A program made the position numbers and the translations under genes. Shown here piece by piece: positions 1 to 8,860 of a DNA stretch of 64,000 bases. Below the pieces are notes generated by a model. It had not been told where the DNA came from, did no database searches, and saw nothing but the letters and a program-made list of their open reading frames with translations. The DNA is from Opitutales bacterium UBA2995. Lineage in GTDB: Bacteria > Verrucomicrobiota > Verrucomicrobiia > Opitutales > UBA2995. Every line of letters starts with the position of its first letter. Within the stretch, counting starts at the first letter, position 1. The DNA lies in NCBI GenBank assembly GCA_002346535.1, contig DDZZ01000009.1:13968-77967 (forward strand), written 5' to 3'.

Positions 1-1469
1 ATGTAGAAGGAACAGTTGGGTGCTCTTCCCGACCTCTTGATTTCTCCCATCGGTATGGCGTCCCTGGCCGGTAGCTGAGTAAAACTCAGCTCGGAGTGGC
101 CGATGATGAATGGACGGGTGTCTTGGCCTTCGGGTATTTCGCTTACGACGTTTTCATCAAAATCCTTTTGTGCTGCGAGCAGCTTTTGGTATACCTCCGG
201 ATGTTTTCCCCGTACGTCGGTATGTTGTCCAGGATCCTTCAGCATATCGAAGAGCCGGCCCTGGAAACCCAAACGAAACCTCTGACTGCGAACGCTGGTC
301 TTTTCCTTGAAGTGGTTTACATAAAGTCGTTTTGGCCACTCTTCTCCGGATTGCATCAGTAAGGGTTTCAGGCTGACTCCATCCATGGGAAGCGTACCAG
401 TATTTTCAATACTTGCCAGATCTGTCAAAGTGGGTTTCAAATCGATGGTTCCGGCAATGATATCGGTTTTGGTTCCCGATTCAATTTTACCCGGCCACCG
501 AATGAAGAAGGGAGAACGGACGCCGCCTTCTTCGACGCTGCCTTTACGGCCTTTCATTCCACCGTTCCACCGGTAACCATTCGGACCATTATCTGAGAAG
601 TAGACCACAATTGTGTCTTTAGTCAGGTCGAGGTCATCCAGTTTTTTCATGAGACGACCAACGTTCCAATCGATGTTTTCACACATGGCCAGGGCTGCCT
701 TGGAGTGGGGCATGTTTTCTTCATGGTCTTCTCTTGCCCGCAACGGTAACTCATGGTCGGCAAACTTATTCCACCACGGTTCCGGCACTTGCATGGGTGA
801 ATGGGGCGTGCAATAAGGCAGGTAAACGAAGAACGGATCATCCTTGTTCTCCTCGATATAGTCCATCGCCCGGGTCGTGAAGTCATCGGTAACATAGCCG
901 TTTCCCGTCACAATTTCCCCATTGTGTTCCAACATCGGTGAGTAGTAATGCCCCCAATGGCCAGAGCAAAAGCCATAGTATTCGTCAATTCCGCGAGCGT
1001 TTGGGTGATAGGGGGGTTGCATACCATTGTGCCATTTGCCGAAGGCGGCTGTCTTGTATCCGGCAGCTTTAAAGGTTTCGAAGATGGTAGTTTCATCGAG
1101 ATCCATACGCTCTTCCCCGCGACTGGCTGATCTCACACCTGTTCTTGGGTTGTAGCGACCGGTCATGAATTCAGCTCGGGTAGGGGAGCATATTGGGCAA
1201 ACATAAAAGCGTTCGAATTCCATACCTTGGCTGGCCAAGCGATCGATATTTGGTGTATCCAAATTGGTATTACCGTGAATGCTAAGGTCGCCCCAGCCCT
1301 GGTCGTCGGTCAGGATAACGATGACGTTGGGCTTGTCTGCGGCCCACAGCAGGCCTGGCAGACAAATTAAAGCAAGTAGTGCCGGCTTTAGCCGCGAAAA
1401 GAAACTGAATGAAATCGCAGCTAAAGCAGCTCCTATATTTTGTCGAAGGGAGAATTTATTGATCACCAT
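1..1469 (-). CDS. Sulfatase (formylglycine type), C-terminus beyond the left edge
   Basis: Secreted sulfatase that would hydrolyse sulfate esters, probably on glycans. About 489 codons are open from an ATG at 1469 to the window edge with no stop or frameshift. An N-terminal hydrophobic stretch ending in 'LLWAADKPN' looks like a signal peptide. The usual N-terminal metal-binding start (VILTDDQGWGDL, residues 51-62) is followed by the maturation motif C-S-P-T-R at 94-98, where Cys94 would become formylglycine. A later 'YFSDNGPNG' segment supplies further metal ligands. The substrate cannot be read from sequence. Codons 11-35 coincide with a repeat-like inverted element (see 1376-1436), so the true start could lie further in. 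The family call is firm; the start is less sure. Confidence 0.92.
   Translation of the reverse strand, partial: MVINKFSLRQNIGAALAAISFSFFSRLKPALLALICLPGLLWAADKPNVIVILTDDQGWGDLSIHGNTNLDTPNIDRLASQGMEFERFYVCPICSPTRAEFMTGRYNPRTGVRSASRGEERMDLDETTIFETFKAAGYKTAAFGKWHNGMQPPYHPNARGIDEYYGFCSGHWGHYYSPMLEHNGEIVTGNGYVTDDFTTRAMDYIEENKDDPFFVYLPYCTPHSPMQVPEPWWNKFADHELPLRAREDHEENMPHSKAALAMCENIDWNVGRLMKKLDDLDLTKDTIVVYFSDNGPNGYRWNGGMKGRKGSVEEGGVRSPFFIRWPGKIESGTKTDIIAGTIDLKPTLTDLASIENTGTLPMDGVSLKPLLMQSGEEWPKRLYVNHFKEKTSVRSQRFRLGFQGRLFDMLKDPGQHTDVRGKHPEVYQKLLAAQKDFDENVVSEIPEGQDTRPFIIGHSELSFTQLPARDAIPMGEIKRSGRAPNCSFY
1376..1436. repeat. REP-like imperfect inverted repeat inside the sulfatase signal region
   Basis: On the minus strand an arm reading GGAGCTGCTTTAGCTGCGA is followed about 12 bases later by TCGCGGCTAAAGCCG, its near reverse complement with two mismatches. 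The left arm closely resembles the perfect inverted repeat at 62465-62527, which starts AGGAGCTGCTTCAG. Both look like one dispersed, palindromic repeat family. This copy lies in the coding frame of the sulfatase leader. Confidence 0.6.
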
Positions 1470-1550
1470 GGGTTTGTGTTTTCGGGGTATGGTATAAACG
1501 ACAATTAGGCGGTATTGGAAATTTTAGAAGTAAGAGGCCAGTGAGGATAC

Positions 1551-1736
1551 TCAAGTAGTGTCGAGCGCGTCCTGAACTTTCAGTTTTGCCAGTTCTGTTT
1601 TGAGATTCTGAATTCTCGCCTCAGAGGAGAAATCATTGATTCGATTATGCATTTCAAAAGGATCTCGCTGGCAATCAAAAAACTCCCCTTCGTCCAGTTC
1701 ATAAAAGTGAATCAGTTTGTAACGCCCATCGAACAC
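1551..1736 (-). pseudogene. Relic of a sulfatase C-terminus
   Basis: About 61 codons matching the end of sulfatases: 'FDGRYKLIHFYELDEGEFF' followed by 'RDPFEMHNRI', the usual C-terminal subdomain where the chain reports a protein-specific loop and a 'DP.E..N' motif. No catalytic domain is found upstream (1737-1936 has stops in every frame I followed), so this is the remnant of a second sulfatase next to the intact one. It might be translated as a short peptide, but I see no reason to think it functions. Confidence 0.75.
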
Positions 1737-1808
1737 TCCTTAATGCTTGGCCACTTGATGCGCGTTATCGTCAGATTCGTAGAAGTTTTTGCTCGTTACC
1801 GTGGATTG

Positions 1809-1826
1809 GCCGTGCAGTGCCACGGC
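1809..1826. other. Short perfect inverted repeat
   Basis: GCCGTG, six bases, then CACGGC. It lies in the decayed stretch between the sulfatase relic and the cupin gene. There is no T-tract, so it is not an obvious terminator. The rest of 1737-1936 holds nothing recognisable. Confidence 0.35.
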
Positions 1827-1936
1827 TGGCATAAGCTATACAGAAAGAATTGAAGTGAGAAAAGGCGGATCATTTACTGATTGGAATGTACGGCAAAATA
1901 GGGGCGACCGGTTTTCGGTGTCAGGAGAAAAGCGAA

Positions 1937-2425
1937 TTACCGAATGAACTGATCCACGTATTCTTCTCCGAGTCCTACCTTGGCAAAGTGGTTTCGGCAA
2001 AGCTCGATCTTGGTGTGAACGTTATCGAACCCAATTGTATTTTGGTCTTCATCCATATAGATTAATGTACCCGTGACATGGAATAAGGTGATCATTTCAT
2101 CCACGTCTTTGTCGACGACCAGAGTGTGCATTTCGCCTGGTGGTTCATACACAAAGCTCCCTTCCGTGGCCACCCAATCATGTTCAAGATAGCTCCAGGT
2201 ACCCTTGATAACATAGCCATACACAGGGGCTGGATGTAGGTGACGGTTTAGCATGCCGGCACGGGTCACCTTGAGCAAATTTATCCAATAACCGTTCGAT
2301 ACGTTAAAGAGAATGGGTCTGAAAGAAACCGTGTTGGTCTGTGGTACCCAGAGCCTTTCGTCTGAAGGCATTGTCTCCAAAACGAGGTCTTCTACTTGAA
2401 ATGGAGCGTGCGATGTTTCGGCCAT
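1937..2425 (-). CDS. Three-histidine cupin, acetylacetone/dihydroxyacetophenone dioxygenase-like
   Basis: A 162-residue single-domain cupin. The motif RHLHPAPVYGYVIKG carries the HxH pair but has Tyr where most cupins have the metal-binding Glu, and a third His sits in 'PPGEMHTLVV'. Three-His, Glu-less sites are known from Dke1 (acetylacetone dioxygenase) and 2,4'-dihydroxyacetophenone dioxygenase, non-haem iron enzymes that cleave C-C bonds, so a related dioxygenase is plausible. The substrate is unknown. The ATG at 2425 is preferred over the longer frame from 2488 because it falls one base after the stop of the dehydrogenase gene, with AAGGA upstream. The tight spacing implies co-transcription and perhaps translational coupling with that secreted dehydrogenase, although the cupin has no signal peptide. 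Confidence 0.78.
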   Translation of the reverse strand: MAETSHAPFQVEDLVLETMPSDERLWVPQTNTVSFRPILFNVSNGYWINLLKVTRAGMLNRHLHPAPVYGYVIKGTWSYLEHDWVATEGSFVYEPPGEMHTLVVDKDVDEMITLFHVTGTLIYMDEDQNTIGFDNVHTKIELCRNHFAKVGLGEEYVDQFIR

Positions 2426-2426
2426 G

Positions 2427-4097
2427 TTATTGAGTATCCTTGAGTGAATCGCGTGCCTCTGCAACTCCTTCTGCTGATATAGTTGCATCTGAATTTGTAA
2501 ACCGAACCTTTGAATAATTGAGGACGGCTGAGATATCCTGATTGGAAAGATAGGAAAATTTGGTCATCACGTTTTGGTACTTTCGGTTTTCCATCCATTC
2601 ACTTCCGAGAAGGGTCAGTTTAATTAGAAAATCGTCGTCTTCTGTAAGTCTGGTTGAATTGATGAGAGATGGCTGCACATTGGGCACTCCACTGCCGTCC
2701 ATTTGGTGGCATGCCAGGCAGTATTGATTATAGATCGCTTGTCCCTCCGCATCGTAATTAGCCACGTTTTTTCTCTTTGCAAGTACCGTCTTTGGGGTTG
2801 AACTCAACGAAGTTGATGCAAGATCCATGACCGGTTGCGAGGTGTCACCTGTGTATTCTACTTTCCAGATTCTTCCGACGACATCCTCTGTAATATAAAG
2901 TGAACCGTCGGGTCCAACCTCCAACCCGGTCGGCCTGTATTTTGCGCTGTCCGGTGTCATCAACATGGTCACACCGGAGAATCCATTGACAAATTCCTCA
3001 TGTGGTCCGGATGGTAATTTGCCGTCGAATGGGACGTATACCACATTATAGCCTTGTTGGGGCAAGGGAGCTCGGTTCCAGGAACCGTGAAAAGCTATGA
3101 ATGCGCCGCCCCGGTATTTTTCTGGAAACTGCTCGTCATGGTAAAACTTGAGCCCCGTGGGTGCCCAATGGCCGGGAAAGGCGTAAATGGGTTTGGTGTA
3201 ATCACCTTCCTTCGCCCTGATTTTACCGTCGCCTCCGTATTCAGGGTTGATCAAATAACCATCTTCTTCCTCGTCCCAGTAAGCATAGGGCCAGCCGTAA
3301 TCGTCGCCATCTTGGATCATTTGAAACTGCTCGGAGGGATTTTCAGCACTGTCACGTGCATTATACAATGATCCCCAGAGCTGATGAAGCCCATCGCGGC
3401 CATTGGAAAGAGTGTAGAGCTGGTTTTTAACCAGGTCGAAATCGATGGCGACCGCGTTTCGAACCCCGGTTGCTACTAGTTCGCCATCTACCAATTGCAT
3501 TTGGTTGAGGGTATTTGCATCGAATTTCCAAATGCCAGCCCCCCATTCCAATTCATCGCAGGGAGACTTTCCTGGGGATCCTACGGCCCGATCGTCCTCC
3601 TGACACGAATTGCTGGGTGCTCCAGCACTTACATAGAGGTTGCCCTCATTGTCGAAGGCTATGTTTTTGCTTGGATGGCTGCGAGGTGGCGGAAAGCCTG
3701 TGACGATCACTTCGTAAAGTTCTTTGGGAAGCAGCTCAGTCGGATGAAGTTTGTAGCGAACGACCTGTGTGCTCGCACCGACATAGAGGTAGTCGTCGTA
3801 TATTTTGATACTTTTGACCAGGCTGCCGACCTCTCCGAAGTATTTAATGACATCCATGGTTCCATCATTGTCGGTATCACGCATGGCGACCAAATAATTG
3901 AGGTCCTTGTCATTCAGCAGCCCTACATAAATATCTCCGTTTTCTCGTATGGCCAGCTGCCGTGCCATCCCAATGTTATCTGCGATGACCGTCGCCTTAA
4001 AACCCGGAGGCAAGTTGATGTCTCCACTATGCGCTACGCTGTGCAGAGGAAGAAGAAAGGCGAATAAAATTATCAAGAAGGGGTAGGGTGATCGCAT
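2427..4097 (-). CDS. Secreted PQQ-type sugar dehydrogenase fused to cytochrome c
   Basis: A 556-residue exported protein. Residues 1-23 are a signal peptide (hydrophobic 'FLIILFAFLLPL', then 'SVAHS'). Residues about 30-420 form a soluble glucose/sorbosone dehydrogenase-type beta-propeller: 'LPPGFKATVIADNI' at the start, the 'FPGHWAPTGLKFY' and 'AFHGSWNRAP' segments, and 'RPTGLEVGPDGSLYITED' near the end. Residues about 450-545 are a class I cytochrome c domain with haem motif CLACH at 460-464. This arrangement suits periplasmic oxidation of a sugar or aldehyde with direct electron transfer to the haem and then the respiratory chain. It is followed immediately by the three-His cupin and is divergent from the ThuA gene across about 210 bases that must hold both promoters. 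Confidence 0.9.
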   Translation of the reverse strand: MRSPYPFLIILFAFLLPLHSVAHSGDINLPPGFKATVIADNIGMARQLAIRENGDIYVGLLNDKDLNYLVAMRDTDNDGTMDVIKYFGEVGSLVKSIKIYDDYLYVGASTQVVRYKLHPTELLPKELYEVIVTGFPPPRSHPSKNIAFDNEGNLYVSAGAPSNSCQEDDRAVGSPGKSPCDELEWGAGIWKFDANTLNQMQLVDGELVATGVRNAVAIDFDLVKNQLYTLSNGRDGLHQLWGSLYNARDSAENPSEQFQMIQDGDDYGWPYAYWDEEEDGYLINPEYGGDGKIRAKEGDYTKPIYAFPGHWAPTGLKFYHDEQFPEKYRGGAFIAFHGSWNRAPLPQQGYNVVYVPFDGKLPSGPHEEFVNGFSGVTMLMTPDSAKYRPTGLEVGPDGSLYITEDVVGRIWKVEYTGDTSQPVMDLASTSLSSTPKTVLAKRKNVANYDAEGQAIYNQYCLACHQMDGSGVPNVQPSLINSTRLTEDDDFLIKLTLLGSEWMENRKYQNVMTKFSYLSNQDISAVLNYSKVRFTNSDATISAEGVAEARDSLKDTQ

Positions 4098-4311
4098 GTC
4101 TAATGTAAGATTATCCTAGCGTATTTCTGCAAGTGGAAATCTGGAAAATTTCTATCTCAATATGGATAAAGATTGAGGATTTTTCGTCATTTTTGCGTTG
4201 TATTTGTCTACTCTACTGTTTCAGCAAACCTTTCGTTGACCTCTTCAAAAATTCTATCGAGCATGGATTCTTTTTAGAACCTAGCTGGAAACGCAACTAA
4301 CCACCCCATTC

Positions 4312-5382
4312 ATGAAAATTCCTTATTATTGTTTTATTGTTCTTATGACGATTGCTCAAGGTTGCGCAAAACACCATAGTTCAAAACAATGGCTTGTATT
4401 CGAGGGCGCAAGCGGGCCGGGAAAAGGGAAGCACATTGTTTTGGTTTCCGGTGATGAAGAATACCGCTCTGAGGAAGCTATGCCCCAATTGGCAAAGATA
4501 CTCTCCATGCACCATGGGTTTAATTGCACGGTACTTTTTGCGCAGGACCCTGCCCGTCCGGGAATTGTGGATTCCAATCACCAGACAAACATTCCCAACA
4601 CGGTTGCGCTCGATGATGCCGATCTCATGATTATAGGCACTCGTTTTCGGGCTTTGCCGGACGAGCAGATGAAACCCGTTGACGATTTTCTCAAGGCTGG
4701 AAAACCGGTGTTGGGTTTGAGGACCGCCACCCATGCTTTCAATATGGATGAGGAAACCTCCTACCCCGAATACGATTTTAGGTATGACGGGGAAAAGAAA
4801 GCCTGGAAAAATGGTTTTGGTGAACTGGTTCTTGGAACTACCTGGGTTTCCCATCATGGTTGGCATAAAAAAGAAGCAACTCGCGGCATTCTTGTCGGGA
4901 CGAGCGACATGCACCACGGCATTGGAGAGGGCGAAATATTTGGTGAAAGCGATGTATATGGCGTAACCTGGCCTGCCGATAATGATTGTGTACCAATTGT
5001 CATGGGGCAGGTATTGGCTGGCATGGAAAAGAACAGCCCACCCATGGGTCCCGGGCCCTACGAAAAAGTACCGAACTATGGCAAACATGAAGGGTTTCAT
5101 AAAAATGATCCCATGATGCCGGTAACCTGGACCAAGTCCTACCAAGTGCCTGGTGGCAAGAAAGGGAAAGCTCTTTGTTCAACGATGGGGGCCTCTATGG
5201 AACTGCAGTATGAAGCAACCCGCCGTATGATCGTCAATGGCGTATACTGGGGCCTTGATATGACAATTCCATCCGGAGGAACCAAGGTGGATATCGTCGG
5301 GTCCTTCAATCCATCCATGTATGGATTTGAGACCGACGAGTATTGGGATAATTTAAATCTTCGCATCGAGGACCTTCAATAG
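4312..5382 (+). CDS. ThuA-domain lipoprotein
   Basis: A 356-residue protein of the ThuA family (trehalose utilisation, class I glutamine amidotransferase-like fold). The N-terminus is lipoprotein-like: a hydrophobic stretch ending 'IAQGC', with Cys18 as the likely lipidated residue. 'GKHIVLVSGDEEYRSEEAM' begins the ThuA domain, 'DADLMIIGTRFRALPDEQM' and 'GKPVLGLRTATHAF' follow, and 'WVSHHGWHKK' is a conserved His-rich loop. ThuA proteins are linked to 3-keto-disaccharide metabolism, but the reaction is not settled. It is followed 30 bases later by the SGNH/propeller/cytochrome gene in the same direction, a neighbourhood often seen in PVC genomes. Confidence 0.88.
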   Translation: MKIPYYCFIVLMTIAQGCAKHHSSKQWLVFEGASGPGKGKHIVLVSGDEEYRSEEAMPQLAKILSMHHGFNCTVLFAQDPARPGIVDSNHQTNIPNTVALDDADLMIIGTRFRALPDEQMKPVDDFLKAGKPVLGLRTATHAFNMDEETSYPEYDFRYDGEKKAWKNGFGELVLGTTWVSHHGWHKKEATRGILVGTSDMHHGIGEGEIFGESDVYGVTWPADNDCVPIVMGQVLAGMEKNSPPMGPGPYEKVPNYGKHEGFHKNDPMMPVTWTKSYQVPGGKKGKALCSTMGASMELQYEATRRMIVNGVYWGLDMTIPSGGTKVDIVGSFNPSMYGFETDEYWDNLNLRIEDLQ

Positions 5383-5412
5383 TTTTTAATCATCCGCTAA
5401 TCAGAAAAATTG

Positions 5413-8400
5413 ATGTTTAAAAAAATCCTTACCTGTAGCACCTTTTTTTCTACCATATCAATTGTAGTGGCAAATCCACTACCGCTGAATGTACAGGAGG
5501 GAGAGAGAATTGTGTTTATCGGTAACGGCCTCGGTGAGCGCATGGTTTATTTTCCGCATTTTGAAACGGAATTACAAATGCGCTATCCGGATGCAAATCT
5601 GATCGTTCGAAACATGTGTCGCCCTGGAGATACTCCCGGTTTCCGAGCTCATCCATCGCGCGAGACTCAGTGGGCATTTCCTGGAGCGGAAGCTTTCCAT
5701 CCGGATAAACAGTTCCACGATGGCATCGGCCATTTCCCTTATCCGGATGAATGGCTGACTACACTGCAGGCGGATACGATCCTCGCATTCTTTGGTTACA
5801 ACGAGTCATTCGATGGGATGCATGGTATTGAAAATTTTACTAATGAACTCGATTCCTTTGCTGCCCATACACTGGCACAGAAATACAATGGCGAGTCCGC
5901 TCCTCGTTTGGTTTTGGTTTCTCCGATTGCATTTGAAGACCTTTCCAGAACACGTGATCTGCCCAATGGTAAAGAGGAAAACAAGCTGCTGAAGGCTTAC
6001 GCTGAAGCCATGAAGGGTGTTGCGGCGACGCATGGTGTAGGATTCATCGATCTCTTCAGACCTACGCAATCCCTTTACAGGAAAGAAAGAGACCCACAAA
6101 CGATCAATGGCTTTCTTTTGTCTTACGAAGGTTATCAAAACCTCGCTTCCATTTTGCTCAATGCACTTTATGGAAAAACCAAGGTAATTTCCGAAGTACC
6201 CGTAAATTTGGTTTACAAAGCTGTCGAAGACAAAAATTGGTTCTGGTTTAATGATTACCGGATGCTGAATGGAGTGCATGTTTACGGTCGGCGTTGGAAG
6301 CCCTTCGGTAATGTCAATTATCCAGAAGAAATAGAAAAGATTCGTCAGATGACTGAACTGCGGGATGCCAAACTGCACGAGGTGGTGCAAGGCAACGCGG
6401 AGGATCTTACAATTGATGATAATCAGACTCGTGAGCTCAGCGCGATTGAATCCAACTTTAATTTGCCGATTGAGTTTTTGGATGTGGATCCTGCTCTGGA
6501 GCACTTTTCACTGCCAGAAGGATATAAAATTGACTTGTTTGCTTCGGAATCCGAATTTCCCGATTTAAAAAACCCGGTTCAGATGTCCTTTGATAATAAA
6601 GGCAGATTGTGGGTATCGGTATTGCCTTCTTATCCCCATTACAAACCTGGGGATGAACGGCCCGATGATAAAATCCTGATTTTTGAAGACACCGACAGTG
6701 ACGGCCGTGCAGACAAGCAAATTGTATTTGCCGATGGACTACATTTGCCGATTGGTTTCGAAATCGCACCTGAAGGTGTTTACCTTTCTCAGGAGCCAAA
6801 CTTGGCAGTCCTAATAGACGATGACAAAGATGATAAAGCGGACCGGATGGAGCTCCTGATGCATGGTTTTGATTCACATGATACACACCATGCCATATCC
6901 GCGTATACAGCGGATGCATCCGGCGCTTTCTATATGCACGAAGGACGTTTTCTGCATTCTCAAGTGGAAACACCTTACGGTCCTGAGCGCATGACTGATG
7001 GTGGCACTTGGCGTTTTGATCCGGACTCCTATCGGCTAGACCGGCACATGCAAACCGACGTAAGTAATCCCTGGGGCATGGCCTTTGATGAATGGGGCCA
7101 AAATTATCTTTCCGATGCATCGGGTGGAGCAAATTGGTGGACCTTGCCTCTCTCTGCAAAAATTCCTCATGGAAAGGAGATTAACAAGGTCGCGCAGTTT
7201 ACTACGCATCGCGTTCGGCCAACCTCCGGAACCGAGTTTCTTTATTCGCGGCATTTCCCGGACGAAGTTCAGGGTGACTTCTTGATTGCCAATTCAATTG
7301 GTTTCCTGGGAATTAAACAGCACAAAGTTTGGGAGGATGGCGCTGGATTCACCGGTGAGCTTCGGCAGGATTTGGTCTATTCTGTGGATCCGAATTTTCG
7401 GCCGGTAGATATCGAAATAGCACCAGATGGTTCGCTGTATTTGGTTGATTGGCACAATCCATTGATCGGTCATATGCAGCACAGTGCCCGCGATCCTAAT
7501 CGGGACCACGACCATGGTCGCATCTACCGCATTACCTATCCTTCCCGACCGCTTGTTACACCAGCCAAGATTGATGGTGCAACTCTCGAAGAATTATTCG
7601 AAAACCTCAAAGAGCATGAATATCGTACGCGCTATCGTACACGCCGTGAGATTCGAGGGCGTGATACCAGGGATGTTCTTCGCGGGATCAAGCGATGGGC
7701 GGCAAGACTGGATGCGGAGGATCCAAATTATGAGCGACATCTTCTCGAAGCTCTCTGGGTGACCTGGGGTAAAAACCAATTAGATGAAGGATTACTCAGG
7801 AAACTCTTGAATGGTTCAGCCGAGGAAGTGCGTTCAGCTGCCGTTCGCGTTCTCCGCCATACCTATCGCGATGTGAGGAATTATCATGATCTATTTCTCA
7901 AGGCCGCTGCGGATGAGAGTCCTCGCGTTCGGCTCGAGTCTGTGGTTGCGGCATCTTGGATCGATAATGCCGTGGGTGCGATGATCGCAATTGAGGGAAT
8001 GAAGCATCCTATTACCAAATGGATGGGACCGACTTATGAAGCCATCATGTGGACCCTGGAGGATGATATTCGGAACCTTCCGAGGCTTGACCGTTTGATT
8101 CAGGAATCGAATCCCACTCTGGAATCTTTTCTTGGGGGAGGGCATGAGTTTTATGATCCTAAGAAACGGGCGAACAGTAATTCTGTACCACAAACCAATG
8201 TTCCTGCTGCGGCGTTGAAAGTTTTCGAATTGGGTAAAGAAGTATACAGCCGCGATGCCCATTGTGCGACCTGTCATGGAGAGAATGGAAAAGGAGCTAT
8301 TCAGGGTATTTATCCACCCCTCGGAAACAACGAGTGGGTCATGGGGGATATTGACCGATTTATCAAAATCATCCTGAAGGGACTTTGGGGTCCGATCGAA

Positions 8401-8640
8401 GTTGATGGTAAAAAGTATGATCCCTCCATGGGGCTTCCTCCCATGACTGGCTTCGAAGGAATCTTGACAGATGAGGAAATCGCCGCGGTAATCACCTATA
8501 CCCGATTACAGTTTGGAAACAAAAAAGCCTTATCCAAATTGATAGATCCCGAACAAGTTGCACGTGTCCGCGAAGAAGTGAAGGATAAGGCTGGGTTTTA
8601 CATGGTAAATGAAATCCTGGAGCTTCACCCACACAATTAG
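5413..8640 (+). CDS. SGNH-like / PVC beta-propeller / HEAT / cytochrome c protein
   Basis: A 1075-residue exported multidomain protein. The ATG at 5413 directly follows a TTG in the same frame and is the better start. Residues 1-21 form a signal peptide. About 28-250 is an SGNH-hydrolase-like domain, but block I reads 'VFIGNGLGERM', so the usual GDS nucleophile serine is missing. About 355-700 is the PVC membrane-bound dehydrogenase-type propeller ('FSLPEGYKIDLFASE', 'FEDTDSDGRADK'). HEAT-like helices follow at about 730-890. A cytochrome c domain has CATCH at 951-955 and a probable Met ligand in 'LPPMTGF'. The protein probably acts in periplasmic carbohydrate oxidation with ThuA. A weak hairpin overlaps the stop codon. 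Confidence 0.88.
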   Translation: MFKKILTCSTFFSTISIVVANPLPLNVQEGERIVFIGNGLGERMVYFPHFETELQMRYPDANLIVRNMCRPGDTPGFRAHPSRETQWAFPGAEAFHPDKQFHDGIGHFPYPDEWLTTLQADTILAFFGYNESFDGMHGIENFTNELDSFAAHTLAQKYNGESAPRLVLVSPIAFEDLSRTRDLPNGKEENKLLKAYAEAMKGVAATHGVGFIDLFRPTQSLYRKERDPQTINGFLLSYEGYQNLASILLNALYGKTKVISEVPVNLVYKAVEDKNWFWFNDYRMLNGVHVYGRRWKPFGNVNYPEEIEKIRQMTELRDAKLHEVVQGNAEDLTIDDNQTRELSAIESNFNLPIEFLDVDPALEHFSLPEGYKIDLFASESEFPDLKNPVQMSFDNKGRLWVSVLPSYPHYKPGDERPDDKILIFEDTDSDGRADKQIVFADGLHLPIGFEIAPEGVYLSQEPNLAVLIDDDKDDKADRMELLMHGFDSHDTHHAISAYTADASGAFYMHEGRFLHSQVETPYGPERMTDGGTWRFDPDSYRLDRHMQTDVSNPWGMAFDEWGQNYLSDASGGANWWTLPLSAKIPHGKEINKVAQFTTHRVRPTSGTEFLYSRHFPDEVQGDFLIANSIGFLGIKQHKVWEDGAGFTGELRQDLVYSVDPNFRPVDIEIAPDGSLYLVDWHNPLIGHMQHSARDPNRDHDHGRIYRITYPSRPLVTPAKIDGATLEELFENLKEHEYRTRYRTRREIRGRDTRDVLRGIKRWAARLDAEDPNYERHLLEALWVTWGKNQLDEGLLRKLLNGSAEEVRSAAVRVLRHTYRDVRNYHDLFLKAAADESPRVRLESVVAASWIDNAVGAMIAIEGMKHPITKWMGPTYEAIMWTLEDDIRNLPRLDRLIQESNPTLESFLGGGHEFYDPKKRANSNSVPQTNVPAAALKVFELGKEVYSRDAHCATCHGENGKGAIQGIYPPLGNNEWVMGDIDRFIKIILKGLWGPIEVDGKKYDPSMGLPPMTGFEGILTDEEIAAVITYTRLQFGNKKALSKLIDPEQVARVREEVKDKAGFYMVNEILELHPHN

Positions 8641-8657
8641 CCTCAATATGCGGCTAA
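8637..8657 (+). terminator. Weak hairpin at the end of the SGNH/cytochrome gene
   Basis: TTAGCC, nine-base loop, GGCTAA, overlapping the stop codon of the preceding gene. The stem is only six pairs and no clear T-tract follows, so termination here is tentative. Confidence 0.3.
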
Positions 8658-8860
8658 GTTCGCTTTTGGAGTTGATATCGTAATTATTAGAATAGGTTTT
8701 TTTACTTACGGAGTTGAGGAGGCACATTCCAAATCCTTCCACCAATTGTGGCAGCAATTTTACTACCGACGATTATACTTCCTATCTCATTGCAACACAG
8801 ACTGCACTAATGTTTACCCGCCAAAAAACATCCGGAGAATAGTGGCGGATTTTGACTATT

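Noticed and set aside
4381..5145. A 254-codon frame antisense to the ThuA gene
   Set aside because: It is a shadow of a strongly supported coding region; its composition follows the opposite strand.
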